A stretch of DNA of 64,000 nucleotides from NCBI RefSeq assembly GCF_029714185.1, contig NZ_CP121671.1:1054001-1118000 (forward strand), in the 5' to 3' direction. The stretch is from Halobacillus naozhouensis. GTDB lineage: Bacteria > Bacillota > Bacilli > Bacillales > Halobacillaceae. The notes below the pieces were generated by a model that saw only the letters and a list, made by a program, of their open reading frames with translations, made no database searches and was not told the DNA's origin. Both the position numbers and the translations under genes were made by a program. Positions 50,966 to 59,749 of this stretch are shown piece by piece. The stretch's first letter is position 1, and every line of letters starts with the position of its first letter.

Positions 50966-51630
50966 TAGCTGCCCACCTCTTCACGTTGCTCAAGGTAAGT
51001 GTCAAGACCGTTTTGTCTGAGATTACAGGCTGGACATTCTCCGCAGCCATCACCGCGAACCCCATTATAGCAAGTTAATGTTTTCTCTCTTACATAAGAA
51101 AAAGCGCCGAGCTGATCAGCAAGCTCCCACGTCTGGGCTTTATCAAGCCACATTAACGGTGTGTGGACGACAAACTGGTCATCCATGGATAAATTCAGTG
51201 TGACGTTTAGTGATTTGATAAAAACGTCACGGCAATCAGGGTAGCCGCTAAAATCGGTTTCGCACACCCCTGTAATGACATGCTTTGCTCCAACTTGTTT
51301 TGCCAAAATCGCTGCAAACGATAAGAACAATAAATTACGACCAGGAACGAAAGTCGATGGCAACTCTCCATCTTCACCATCTTTTACTTCGATGTCATCT
51401 CTCGTTAAAGCATTGGGGGCCAACTGGCTTAATAAGGACATATCCAGTACATGGTGCTCCACCTTTAGATCATGGGCGATTTCTTTAGCCACTTCAATTT
51501 CCTGATTATGACGCTGGTTATAATCAAACGTCACAGCTTCAACTTCCTCATATTTTTCAAGAGCCCAGAATAAACAGGTAGTACTATCCTGTCCTCCGCT
51601 AAAAACCACAACTGCTTTATTTTTATCCAT
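50965..51630 (-). CDS. queC: 7-cyano-7-deazaguanine synthase
   Basis: ATP-dependent formation of preQ0. ATG 51630 (MDKNKAVVVFSGG) follows AAAGGAG; earlier codons include the binding site. 221 residues. PP-loop SGGQDS (11-16) and the C-terminal zinc cysteines CGECPACNLRQNGL are present. First gene of the operon below a preQ1 riboswitch. Confidence 0.96.
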   Translation of the reverse strand: MDKNKAVVVFSGGQDSTTCLFWALEKYEEVEAVTFDYNQRHNQEIEVAKEIAHDLKVEHHVLDMSLLSQLAPNALTRDDIEVKDGEDGELPSTFVPGRNLLFLSFAAILAKQVGAKHVITGVCETDFSGYPDCRDVFIKSLNVTLNLSMDDQFVVHTPLMWLDKAQTWELADQLGAFSYVREKTLTCYNGVRGDGCGECPACNLRQNGLDTYLEQREEVGS

Positions 51631-51651
51631 AAAAAAATCTCCTTTCAAGAA

Positions 51652-51712
51652 AAGCGTAAGCGTCGCGTAGACACGACCGGGATAGGAAGTGTCTGAAGGG
51701 CTTGCGCTAGAC
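51652..51712. repeat. Degenerate Bacillaceae intergenic repeat fragment
   Basis: AAAAGCGTAAGCG ... CTTGCGCTAGAC is the pattern of short intergenic repeats scattered through Bacillaceae genomes. One degenerate copy; identity as a repeat family is from memory only. Confidence 0.35.
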
Positions 51713-51750
51713 TGTTTTTGAAAAGAGAATTCTACTAACCCAAAAAACGT

Positions 51751-51780
51751 AAAAAAACCGTACCTAAGGGAGGGTACAGT
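51751..51780 (-). terminator. Terminator of the preQ1 riboswitch
   Basis: On the reverse strand ACTGTACC pairs with GGTACGGT, followed by TTTTTTT. It stands between the aptamer and queC, as expected for transcriptional control. Confidence 0.8.
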
Positions 51781-51787
51781 TCCATCC

Positions 51788-51821
51788 TTAGTTTTTTATA
51801 GAGGGTGTAGCTAGAACCTCT
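51788..51821 (-). promoter_or_regulatory. preQ1-I riboswitch
   Basis: The reverse strand reads AGAGGTTCTAGCTACACCC, then TCTATAAAAAACTAA: the H-type pseudoknot aptamer of class preQ1-I, as in the B. subtilis que operon. P1 AGAGG/CCTCT; tail ATAAAAAACTA. Binding of preQ1 should switch off queCDE by forming the downstream terminator. Confidence 0.95.
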
Positions 51822-51992
51822 CCTGTATCTGTAACAGATTTATTATTAAAATTTTGACAGGTGCCATTATACCATAAAAGTGCAGCCAAACATAGCCCTA
51901 TCAATTTGTGGAAAAGACTGCTTTAGGACATGATCTGCTAGTCTATCACATAATGTAACGTAACTAGATTTTAGAAAAAGGAGAGTGAACCT

Positions 51993-52490
51993 ATGAAGAA
52001 GCTGTTGATGATGATTGTTTTATTTTTGGCCGCATGTTCCTATGAGGTTAGTTTAGCAGAGTTGAAAGAACAATATCCGAAAGCAGTGAAAGAAAAAATA
52101 GCGGAGCTTCCTGAAAAAATCCAGCAGCAATTAACAATTCCTAATCAGCTTCCGTTTCAACCGACCTATGTAAACTTTGGTTATGAAACAGTATCGGCAC
52201 AGTCAGACGGAATAACGAGAACAGAATTTCTGATTTCCAACCAAGAAGCGAACTTACATGTTGTGCATTGGTACACGGAACTTAGAAGGAATGACGATCA
52301 AAATCATAGAATAATGACTATTAATGAAAGGGAGGTAATGGTGTTGAGTGACAAAGAAAGAGTGAAACAGCTTCAATGGGAGGAAAGTGACGGTTCGACG
52401 ATGGTGCTGAGTTTAATTATCTCAGAAAAGGCAACAGGAAAGTACACGTTGAATGATCTTGTGGAGGCAGCGAAATCCATGCCAGATTGA
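51993..52490 (+). CDS. Lipoprotein, paralogue of the one at 22615-23097
   Basis: 165 residues. Signal peptide MKKLLMMIVLFLAAC with the lipobox cysteine at 15. The mature protein begins SYEVSLAELKEQYPKAVKEK, then IPNQLPFQPTYVNFGYETV, collinear with the other lipoprotein. GGAG site before the ATG. Function unknown. Confidence 0.75.
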   Translation: MKKLLMMIVLFLAACSYEVSLAELKEQYPKAVKEKIAELPEKIQQQLTIPNQLPFQPTYVNFGYETVSAQSDGITRTEFLISNQEANLHVVHWYTELRRNDDQNHRIMTINEREVMVLSDKERVKQLQWEESDGSTMVLSLIISEKATGKYTLNDLVEAAKSMPD

Positions 52491-52520
52491 AACATTCAGG
52501 TGTCCGTATCCCATTTGAAG

Positions 52521-53033
52521 TTAGTTAGGCTGTTCAGTGTTTTTAAACACCTTATGCTTTGACTTGATCAACTGATAGTAGAGGACTGTCATCGTCTGGG
52601 TGGTCAGAAATACTGGAAAAGAGTAGAGCAGTTGATAGCCGTTCTTAGGATTCACAATATCAATTAGTATGAAAATCCAGTGAAGTCCTATCCCGATTAG
52701 CGCCCATACCGTCACATACCAAATGAACGTTGCTCGATTGATGTGAAAGACCTCATAGAAGTAAACAAAGAAATAGCCAAACGGAGCAAAAGCGAGATAA
52801 TAACACACATCGTTTAGTCCGTATTTATTAGAATCATTCAATAAGTAAAAGTCAATTAAACCGCCGCCGATTGTAAAATCAAAGAAGACCCCGATCGTAA
52901 AACCCCACACTAATAGTAAAATGATAATATCACGTGTGAATTTTTTAGGGAGAAGGAAAAATACTCCATAAGCCAGGATATTGAGAATTAATATAAATAT
53001 TTCATTCTTATCGAAAGCTTCCCATAGAATCAT
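52521..53033 (-). CDS. Membrane protein, CBO0543-like, first of a pair
   Basis: 170 residues, five or six helices. The pattern (KFTRDIIILLLVWGFTIGVFFDFTIGGGLIDFY near the N-terminus) resembles the CBO0543 family of firmicute membrane proteins. Overlaps the next gene by 4 bases (ATGA), so both are translated together. No function known. Confidence 0.65.
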   Translation of the reverse strand: MILWEAFDKNEIFILILNILAYGVFFLLPKKFTRDIIILLLVWGFTIGVFFDFTIGGGLIDFYLLNDSNKYGLNDVCYYLAFAPFGYFFVYFYEVFHINRATFIWYVTVWALIGIGLHWIFILIDIVNPKNGYQLLYSFPVFLTTQTMTVLYYQLIKSKHKVFKNTEQPN

Positions 53034-53503
53034 GAGTAATCCACCCCACGGTATGAAATTTTTCTAAATAACCAGAGGAAGAAATAGGTGACGATATGAA
53101 GCCCGGTAAAATACAGAAAGTCGTAGAAGATATTCCACTTTTGATAAGTTGTAATGCCAAAAAAGATTGAAAGTCCGTCCAGTAGAAGTAATGTTGCAAC
53201 AGAAAGGACTGTAATTACAGCGGTACTGCCGAACATTTTTGATCGGTGAATCAAATTCAGCTGTAACACCAGGAGCATTGGAATCGTAACACTTCTAAAG
53301 AACAAAAAACCCGTATAGTTCATTGGTTCCTTGGTGATTTTAATAAACTTGAAGCCTTCGTAAATAATCCAGGACCAATTGATGCTGATTACAAGAATGA
53401 GCATAAAGATAAAGGTGTTCTCGATAAGTGTTAATTTTTTTGGAATCGCAAAAAATATTGCTGTAATCAGCCATGCTGTAAAGAAAAACACTGCAAAAGC
53501 CAT
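53030..53503 (-). CDS. Membrane protein, CBO0543-like, second of a pair
   Basis: 157 residues, five helices, starting MAFAVFFFTAWLITAIFFAIPKK (GGAGGGGAA site). Similar size and overlap with the gene above; both may form a two-component membrane assembly. Not recognised further. Confidence 0.6.
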   Translation of the reverse strand: MAFAVFFFTAWLITAIFFAIPKKLTLIENTFIFMLILVISINWSWIIYEGFKFIKITKEPMNYTGFLFFRSVTIPMLLVLQLNLIHRSKMFGSTAVITVLSVATLLLLDGLSIFFGITTYQKWNIFYDFLYFTGLHIVTYFFLWLFRKISYRGVDYS

Positions 53504-53644
53504 AAATTCCCCTCCGTTTCTGTTTTCCTATTCTTTGTTCGTGGGTAGAAAATATACAATAAACTGAGGTATAATGTCCTGTCTATTTTACTAATCTTAG
53601 CACTAAAGTGGTATAGACAAATATACATATAGTTGTTAATCTAA

Positions 53645-53659
53645 TTGAAAGCGTTTACA
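53645..53659 (+). promoter_or_regulatory. cre box upstream of the GH84 gene
   Basis: TTGAAAGCGTTTACA matches the CcpA consensus WTGNAARCGNWWNCA at every position, 50 nt before the start codon. It predicts carbon-catabolite control of the glycosidase. Confidence 0.75.
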
Positions 53660-53708
53660 AATCGAAGAATCGACATCTTTTTAATTTTTAAAAAGGTGGG
53701 TGGTAGGT

Positions 53709-55886
53709 TTGTTAGCGACAAGACCGCGGTTGTTTTTCAGTTTGTTCATTCTGTTCATCACGTCATTGATGATGGTCAGCTCCGTATATGCGGAGAAGAG
53801 CGAAGGGGATGATGAGTTAGAGATTAATCCCAAACCTCAGGAAGTGAAAAAGCTTGGTGAAGGATTCCCATTGACCCCTGTTGTAGGTTTGGTTGTTGGG
53901 GAGGATACAGATGAATCAGCTATCCGCGAAGTCGAACAAGCTTTAAAAGAAGCAGATGTTAAACGAATTATTCGAAAGACAGATGAGGAGTCAACACCAA
54001 ATACTCCTGTTACAATCTGGATTGGGAGACCTTCTGTAAACACGAAGGTGGTGGAAGTGTTAGAGAATTCGGAAGTGGATGGGCCTGAAAAGCTGCAGGA
54101 TGAAGGATATGTAGTAGTTTCTCAAAGTAAAGATAAAAAGCAAATTGTTCTGGCAGGAAAGGATAAGGCTGGGACGTTTTATGCGGCTCAGACGTTTGAA
54201 CAGCTCATAAAAGAAAAGCAAGGACGGGATTGGATTCCAGCTGTAGAAATACGTGATTGGCCTGATATGGATATCCGTGGTTCGATTGAAGGTTTTTACG
54301 GCCCTCCCTGGTCACATAAAGATCGTCTAAGTCAGCTGGAGTTTTACAGTGAGAATAAAATGAATAGCTACATTTATGCCCCGAAAGATGATCCTTATCA
54401 TAGAGAAAAGTGGCGTGAACCCTATCCTGAAGAAGAGTTAAGTGAGCTGCAGGAGCTGGTGGATAAAGCCAATGACAATCATATTGAATTTACATTTTCC
54501 CTTTCACCAGGAAATACAGTTTGTTATTCAGGGGATCAGGATTTTGATTTATTAATGGATAAAATGCAAGCTGTGTGGGACCTAGGAGTTCGCTCCTATG
54601 CGATTTTTCTCGATGATATCAGCTACGATCTTCACTGTGAGCAGGACAAGGAGAAATTCGGAGATCAACCTGATCCGACGGCTGCCGCTCAAGCTTATCT
54701 GTTAAATCGGTTTAATCAGGAGTTTATTCAAACTCATGAAGGAGCCGAGCGGTTAATTACAGTCCCGACGGATTACGCTGGAAATCATACGAACACGTAT
54801 CGTGAACAATTTGCTGAATTAGTTGATGATCAGATTGTAGTAATGTGGACAGGCCCTGCAGTTGTCCCTGAGGAAATAACTTCTGAAGGGGCAGCAAAGG
54901 TCTCGGAAATCTTTCAGCATGATCTGTTAATTTGGGACAATTATCCTGTAAATGACTTTGAGAGAAAACGTTTATTTTTGGGACCTTTAGTCAAAAGGGA
55001 TGCCGACTTAACGGAAAACGGAGTCATCGGCTTGACCGCGAATCCTATGAATGAGGCAGAAGCTTCGAAGATTCCGCTATACACCATTGCTGATTATACA
55101 TGGAATTCTTATGCCTACAATCCAGAGGAGTCATGGGAACGCAGCATTAAGTCTTTTGGAGGTGATGCTGCAGAAGCATTGAGAACTTTTGCAGAAAACT
55201 CTTACTCCTCCCGTATTACAGATAAAGAGTCGTTAACGTTAAGTCCTTTAATTGAGAAGTTTTGGCAGTCATACGAATCATCAGATGCACAACAAGCAGC
55301 AGCAAACTTGATTGCTGAATTTGAAAATATACAATCCGTACCGGAAAGATTACGAGAGAATATGGATAATCAGAGATTCCTGGATGAGGTAGGTCCATAT
55401 CTTGAGAAATTAAAATTATCCGGGAAAGCTGGTGTTACAGCTGTACAACTACTAATGGCAGAGAAAGCCGAAGACTCAAATGATGCTAATCAGTATAGAG
55501 AGAAGCTTATGGCTCAAATCAAAAAGCTTGAAGAAATACCACAGCAGGTTGGTAAATTTGTGATAAAACCATTTCTGTTCCAGGCTGTCTATGGAGAATA
55601 TGTACTGTCCAGGCCGCTTGATGGTATCAACAAATTTAGGGGGGCTGGGGAACTTATCCAATATACTCCTGAGCATGGTGATACCACAGGCACTAACATT
55701 TATGGGTATGAGGTGACTGTAGTAGAAGGAAAGGTAGTTAATAGAGGTGGCAACAATTCACCTATCCCAGACAATGGGTACGTGCTGAGTATTCATGGTA
55801 GTGATTGGCTAATGGAGAATGCTTTAATGGGGGCAAAAGTCGAAATTAAGGGTGGTCGAGTACTTATTACTATCCCTAAGCAATAG
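53709..55886 (+). CDS. Secreted GH84-family glycosidase (beta-N-acetylglucosaminidase)
   Basis: 725 residues from TTG 53709; AAGGTGGG ends 8 nt upstream. Signal peptide of about 28 residues (ending SSVYA). N-terminal GH20b-like domain (about 35-170), then the GH84 barrel with the start DMDIRGSIEGFYGPPWSHKDRL and the catalytic Asp pair D302-D303 (IFLDDISYD). A helical region follows (about 460-620). The C-terminal domain (about 640-725: GINKFRGAGELIQYTPEHG to VLSIHGSDWLM) resembles a beta-domain seen in secreted GHL10-like proteins. Likely cleaves GlcNAc residues from chitin- or hyaluronan-like or glycoprotein material. The cre box supports a nutritional role. Confidence 0.88.
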   Translation: MLATRPRLFFSLFILFITSLMMVSSVYAEKSEGDDELEINPKPQEVKKLGEGFPLTPVVGLVVGEDTDESAIREVEQALKEADVKRIIRKTDEESTPNTPVTIWIGRPSVNTKVVEVLENSEVDGPEKLQDEGYVVVSQSKDKKQIVLAGKDKAGTFYAAQTFEQLIKEKQGRDWIPAVEIRDWPDMDIRGSIEGFYGPPWSHKDRLSQLEFYSENKMNSYIYAPKDDPYHREKWREPYPEEELSELQELVDKANDNHIEFTFSLSPGNTVCYSGDQDFDLLMDKMQAVWDLGVRSYAIFLDDISYDLHCEQDKEKFGDQPDPTAAAQAYLLNRFNQEFIQTHEGAERLITVPTDYAGNHTNTYREQFAELVDDQIVVMWTGPAVVPEEITSEGAAKVSEIFQHDLLIWDNYPVNDFERKRLFLGPLVKRDADLTENGVIGLTANPMNEAEASKIPLYTIADYTWNSYAYNPEESWERSIKSFGGDAAEALRTFAENSYSSRITDKESLTLSPLIEKFWQSYESSDAQQAAANLIAEFENIQSVPERLRENMDNQRFLDEVGPYLEKLKLSGKAGVTAVQLLMAEKAEDSNDANQYREKLMAQIKKLEEIPQQVGKFVIKPFLFQAVYGEYVLSRPLDGINKFRGAGELIQYTPEHGDTTGTNIYGYEVTVVEGKVVNRGGNNSPIPDNGYVLSIHGSDWLMENALMGAKVEIKGGRVLITIPKQ

Positions 55887-55890
55887 TGAA

Positions 55891-55928
55891 CAAAAACCCT
55901 CATGGCCGTGAACGGTCATGAGGGTTTT
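55891..55928. terminator. Bidirectional terminator
   Basis: AAAACCCTCATG (left) and CATGAGGGTTTT (right), 12-bp stem, between convergent GH84 and peroxiredoxin genes. Confidence 0.85.
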
Positions 55929-55948
55929 GTGCGTTCGAATGATTCGTT

Positions 55949-56614
55949 TTATTTGTTGAGGTCCTTTTTGCAGAAATACCAATCTACACAGTCATAATTT
56001 GGATCATCCATCCGCTTCTCGGCCTCGTCTTGTGTCTTTGGAGGAGGAGCGATCACTTGCTCACCCTGTTGCCAGTCGGCCGGGGTGGAAACGCCGTGCT
56101 TTTCCGTTGTTTTCAGTGCTTCGACTAAACGCACAATTTCAGCCATGTTTCGTCCGGTTGTCAGTGGATAGTAAATGATGGATCGAATTGTCCCTTTATC
56201 ATCAATGACAAATACAGCACGGGATGTCTCGGTGCCGCTGCTTTCAGGCATGATCATTCCGAATTTTGTTGCTACTTTTTTATCCAAATCTGCGATGACA
56301 GGAAATTGGATTTTCGTTTGAAAGTTTTCTTCAATATTTCGAATCCAGGCGATGTGTGACGAAATACTATCAATGCTTAAACCGACAAGCTCTGTATCGA
56401 GATCTTGAAGCTGATTATAGATCCCTTGAAAGCCAACGAACTCTGTTGTGCAAACAGGGGTAAAATCAGCAGGGTGAGAAAATAAAACAAACCATTTTCC
56501 TTTATAAGAATCTAGAGACAGATCTCCTTGTGTAGACGCGGCCTTAAAGTCAGGTGCTTTTTCACCAATGCGAGGCATGCTGATAGTTTGAGTTTGACCT
56601 TGATCGTGTTCCAT
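55949..56614 (-). CDS. Prx6-like peroxiredoxin
   Basis: Thiol peroxidase detoxifying H2O2 and organic peroxides. Start at ATG 56614 (221 aa) or the GTG at 56626, which sits only a base after the AAAGGAG. Peroxidatic cysteine C55 in SHPADFTPVCTTEF. C-terminal pair C209/C215 in CVDWYFC, as in archaeal-type Prx6 with an intra-subunit resolving step. Conserved C-terminal PADWQQGEQVI of the group is present. Confidence 0.9.
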   Translation of the reverse strand: MEHDQGQTQTISMPRIGEKAPDFKAASTQGDLSLDSYKGKWFVLFSHPADFTPVCTTEFVGFQGIYNQLQDLDTELVGLSIDSISSHIAWIRNIEENFQTKIQFPVIADLDKKVATKFGMIMPESSGTETSRAVFVIDDKGTIRSIIYYPLTTGRNMAEIVRLVEALKTTEKHGVSTPADWQQGEQVIAPPPKTQDEAEKRMDDPNYDCVDWYFCKKDLNK

Positions 56615-56864
56615 TTTGTTAACCACTCCTTTTAAAAATTCAAATGTACATTATAATCTATGTATCCAATTTAATGCCATTCTAAACTAGCATGTAGGAG
56701 CCGCTTCATAGAGTTGGAGAAAGTGAGGAAATAGGCAAAACCAAAAAGGACGTACTTTTACGTTTATTAAGGAGGAGAATAGATATTATGATGTTATTCC
56801 CACTCATAAACTAGATCAAAAGGCAGTAACAGCCTTTTTTACGGCTCATTGGGGAAGTCCGAAG

Positions 56865-57260
56865 ATGGTCATCTCTAGGGGAGTATTTCAGTGTGACCAA
56901 TTAGATGGGTATGCTGTATTAAATGAAAAGGAAGACATAATTGGCCTTATTACATATATGATCGAAGATGAGTGCGAAATTATTTCATTAGATAGCTTAA
57001 CAGAGAATAAGGGTGTGGGTACGCTCCTTGTACAAAAGGTTGAACAGACTGCCCGTGAAAAAGGTATTCAACATATCCGTTTAGTGACGACAAATGATAA
57101 TATCCATGCGATGAGATTCTATCAAAAGAAAGGGTATCGTCTGTCAGGGATTTACCATGATGCGGTCGAGAAGGCGAGGAAGTTGAAACCCGAAATTCCC
57201 TATGTTTCTGACAATGGGATACCGATAACTGACGAAATCCTATTCGTAAAAACCTTCTAA
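56865..57260 (+). CDS. GNAT family N-acetyltransferase, 5' end apparently damaged
   Basis: 131 residues from ATG 56865. Acetyl-CoA motif LTENKGVGTLLVQKVEQ, then NIHAMRFYQKKGYRLSGIYHDAV. The frame stays open upstream and codes family-like residues (DVIPTHKLDQKAVTAFFTAHWGSPK) before this ATG, so the real protein should start about 28 residues earlier. The only starts beside the AAGGAGG site (56769-56775) are ATG 56788/56791 in another frame, which stops after eight codons. A one-base frameshift near 56790 would explain this. The gene may be a pseudogene or a sequence error. Confidence 0.6.
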   Translation: MVISRGVFQCDQLDGYAVLNEKEDIIGLITYMIEDECEIISLDSLTENKGVGTLLVQKVEQTAREKGIQHIRLVTTNDNIHAMRFYQKKGYRLSGIYHDAVEKARKLKPEIPYVSDNGIPITDEILFVKTF

Positions 57261-57276
57261 CGATCACAGACATAGA

Positions 57277-57320
57277 AAAAAGGAGAGAGTTTCCAGTCGA
57301 CGGATTCTCCCTCCTTTTCA
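57277..57320. terminator. Terminator between GNAT and MFS genes
   Basis: AAAAGGAG-AGAG and TCTCCCTCCTTTT arms around about 19 nt, imperfect; shared by convergent genes. Confidence 0.55.
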
Positions 57321-57323
57321 AAT

Positions 57324-58772
57324 TTACGTATTTTCTGCTTTTTCCCTACCATACTCTGTTTCCACCGGTTCAAATTCTTCTTCAGCCGGTGGATAGGTCC
57401 TTTTAACAAATATAGATAAGATAATCCCAATGAACGATAAAACGGTAATAACTAGAAAAGCAACGTTTACTCCGTGAATGCCAGGGTTTTCGATCGATGG
57501 AGCTTGCTGGGCGCTTTGAGCCGTCATCGTCATGATCGTAACGAGGATGGCGGTCCCGACAGATGCAGCGATTTGCCGCATCGTATTATTCATAGCCGCA
57601 CCGTGTGGGATCAATTTTTGCGGCAATTGATTCAAGCCTGCTGTCGTCACAGGCATCATTACCATTGAGAATCCAAACATGCGAACAGCATACATGACGA
57701 TCAGGAACGAGAGCGTAGTTGTGGTGCCGAGGAAGCCAAAGGCCAAGGTTGCACCAGTCATGATAATCAAACCAATAATGGCTAACAAGCGAGCTCCAAT
57801 CCGGTCAAAAATTCGCCCCGTAATCGGAGACATTAATCCAGAAATGAGAGCACCGGGAAGGAGAACTAATCCAGACTCCATGGCTGTGAAATCTCTCATG
57901 TTCTGCATATAAAGCGGAATTAACGTTTCAGAGCCGATCAATCCGAGAAATGAAATCATGCCAATTATTGTAGTGATTGTAAATGTGTTGTATTTGAATA
58001 CCCTGAACTCAAGCATTGGGTGCCTCATACGCAATTGCCGCATAATAAAGGCCACAAGGGTAAGGGCCCCAATTGCAAGGATAGCTATAGTTCGTCCACT
58101 ATCCCACCCGTAGTTTCCGGCACTTGAGAATCCAAACAGCAGTCCTCCAAAGCCTACGGAAGATAAGATGATCGATGGAATATCGAGTTTCGGATATGTG
58201 AGTTCTGTAACATTCTTTAATATGAAATAAGCAATAAAGATTATTAAAATGGCTAAAGGTAAAATGAGCAGAAAAAGAAATCTCCAGGAATAATGAGATG
58301 TCACCCAGCCGGACAATGTCGGTCCAATAGCTGGAGCAAAGGAGATAACGAGTCCGATATAACCCATTGCTGCTCCTCGTTTATTAACGGGGAAAATTAA
58401 CAGGAATACGGTCTGCATGAGCGGCAGCATAATTCCGGCCCCGGCTGATTGAATAATTCTTCCTAATAACAATACACTGAAGTTTGGGGCAAGCCCTCCT
58501 ACAATTGTCCCGACCGTGAATACACTCATAGCTGTCATAAATAGCTGTCGAGTCGTAAAGCGTTCAATTAAAAAGGCAGTAATGGGAATCATCACACCAT
58601 TGACAAGCATAAATACCGTAGTCAGCCATTGAGCTGTATTAGCTGAAATATTCATTTCATCCATGATTGGAGGAATAGCTGTAATCATAAGCGTCTGATT
58701 TAAAATCGCGATAAAGGAACCCGCGAGCAATAGAGCAGCCATTAACGTTTTGTTATAAGGTTGCATCGTCAT
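57324..58772 (-). CDS. DHA2 family MFS multidrug exporter
   Basis: 482 residues, about 14 membrane helices. Early motif LNQTLMITAIPPIMDEMNISANTAQWLTTVFML, then motif A-like region after helix 2 (ITAFLIERFTTRQLF), and helix 5 motif C (GYIGLVISFAPAIGPTLSGWV). Resembles EmrB/QacA-type exporters such as B. subtilis YhcA or LmrB. Substrate unknown. GGAGGAAT site before the ATG. No TetR/MarR regulator is adjacent. Confidence 0.92.
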   Translation of the reverse strand: MTMQPYNKTLMAALLLAGSFIAILNQTLMITAIPPIMDEMNISANTAQWLTTVFMLVNGVMIPITAFLIERFTTRQLFMTAMSVFTVGTIVGGLAPNFSVLLLGRIIQSAGAGIMLPLMQTVFLLIFPVNKRGAAMGYIGLVISFAPAIGPTLSGWVTSHYSWRFLFLLILPLAILIIFIAYFILKNVTELTYPKLDIPSIILSSVGFGGLLFGFSSAGNYGWDSGRTIAILAIGALTLVAFIMRQLRMRHPMLEFRVFKYNTFTITTIIGMISFLGLIGSETLIPLYMQNMRDFTAMESGLVLLPGALISGLMSPITGRIFDRIGARLLAIIGLIIMTGATLAFGFLGTTTTLSFLIVMYAVRMFGFSMVMMPVTTAGLNQLPQKLIPHGAAMNNTMRQIAASVGTAILVTIMTMTAQSAQQAPSIENPGIHGVNVAFLVITVLSFIGIILSIFVKRTYPPAEEEFEPVETEYGREKAENT

Positions 58773-59052
58773 TATATTCCTCCTCTTTCTTCTATCAAAT
58801 AAATCATGTAACTATCAAATTATACTTGGTGTGAGGACAGCTTACAACTATTTAATTCAGCTCTTTTCCTCCGCTATATCTCATCCTAACGAAGGACCCC
58901 ACTCATCGAAGCATTATAACCTATAACTTTACTAATTGAACGCAAAAAGGAAGTACCAGTACCTCCTAAAAAGTCTAGTCAAGTAGGATGAAATAATTTT
59001 GATTAAGATCCGTTATCTTGAAGACTCGACTCCAAGACTTTAGTTTGTATAA

Positions 59053-59163
59053 GGGACTCCGGGAAACGGTTCGCTTTCCGTGGGCGTGTGCTGAGCCTCC
59101 TCAGGCTTCGCCTTGCGGGGTCTCATCTATCCCGCGCATCCCACAGGAGTCTCACCGTTTCCC
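59053..59163 (-). repeat. Intergenic repeat element, copy A (inverted)
   Basis: A sequence of about 105 bp that on the reverse strand reads GGGAAACGGTGAGACTCC ... GAGACCCCGC ... GAGGAGGCTC ... CCCACGGAAAGCG ... It matches copy B at 59331 in reverse orientation. Both have inverted ends (GGGAAAC.../...GTTTCCC). This type of repeat is widespread in Bacillaceae intergenic DNA. Confidence 0.7.
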
Positions 59164-59330
59164 TCCACTCCTTTACCATAAGATTTACTTCTGATTAATC
59201 GACAACCGCTTCATGTTGGATGGCTGGAAGACGCTCAAAAAAATAGGACATAGGACAAAGCTATATCCAGCAGGTTCCGTGACACTTTTGAAATAATGGT
59301 TTCGTTCTACTTATTAAAGTAATGGGGGCT

Positions 59331-59434
59331 GGAAAACTGCGAGACTCCTGTGGGAAAAGAGTCCTAGGTGAGACCCCGCAGAGCGGAGCTCGAGGAGGCT
59401 TGCCGGACTCCCACGGAAAGCGAGTGGTTTTCCG
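59331..59434 (+). repeat. Intergenic repeat element, copy B
   Basis: GGAAAACTGCGAGACTCC ... GTGAGACCCCGC ... GAGGAGGCTTG ... CCCACGGAAAGCGAG ... TTTTCC: the forward copy of the element at 59053. A and B flank a 167-bp spacer (59164-59330) and could pair as a very large hairpin. Apparent small frames inside are shadows. Confidence 0.7.
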
Positions 59435-59688
59435 GACCCCATCCGCCATCTTCAAGTAACGAAACCGGTCTTCAATAAACGGGGGGCGATTGTGGAGCAA
59501 CACTGATAGAAAGTGATCAAACTTCTTTATAAACCCGAAAAAATCTTCTGGATAAGAATCCATTTTGAAAAACTTTTTGAAAAAAGAATCTTATACTCTA
59601 CCAGTCTTTGGCATGTTTAAGAGCAATTTATGAAATGAATACAGCTAAATCCGTTATAAATTTTTGTAAAAGAAAAGTAGATAACACG

Positions 59689-59716
59689 TTGACTTCTATA
59701 AATGAATATGTATAAT
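59689..59716 (+). promoter_or_regulatory. Promoter of argGH
   Basis: TTGACT (59689-59694), 16 bp, TATAAT (59711-59716), just before the T-box leader. Confidence 0.7.
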
Positions 59717-59749
59717 TATAAATATTAAATCATAAATATACATTCAACG

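Noticed and set aside
59261..59563. 100-codon reverse-strand frame in the argG upstream region
   Set aside because: It runs across the inverted repeat copy B; no ribosome binding site and low-complexity content. Treated as non-coding.
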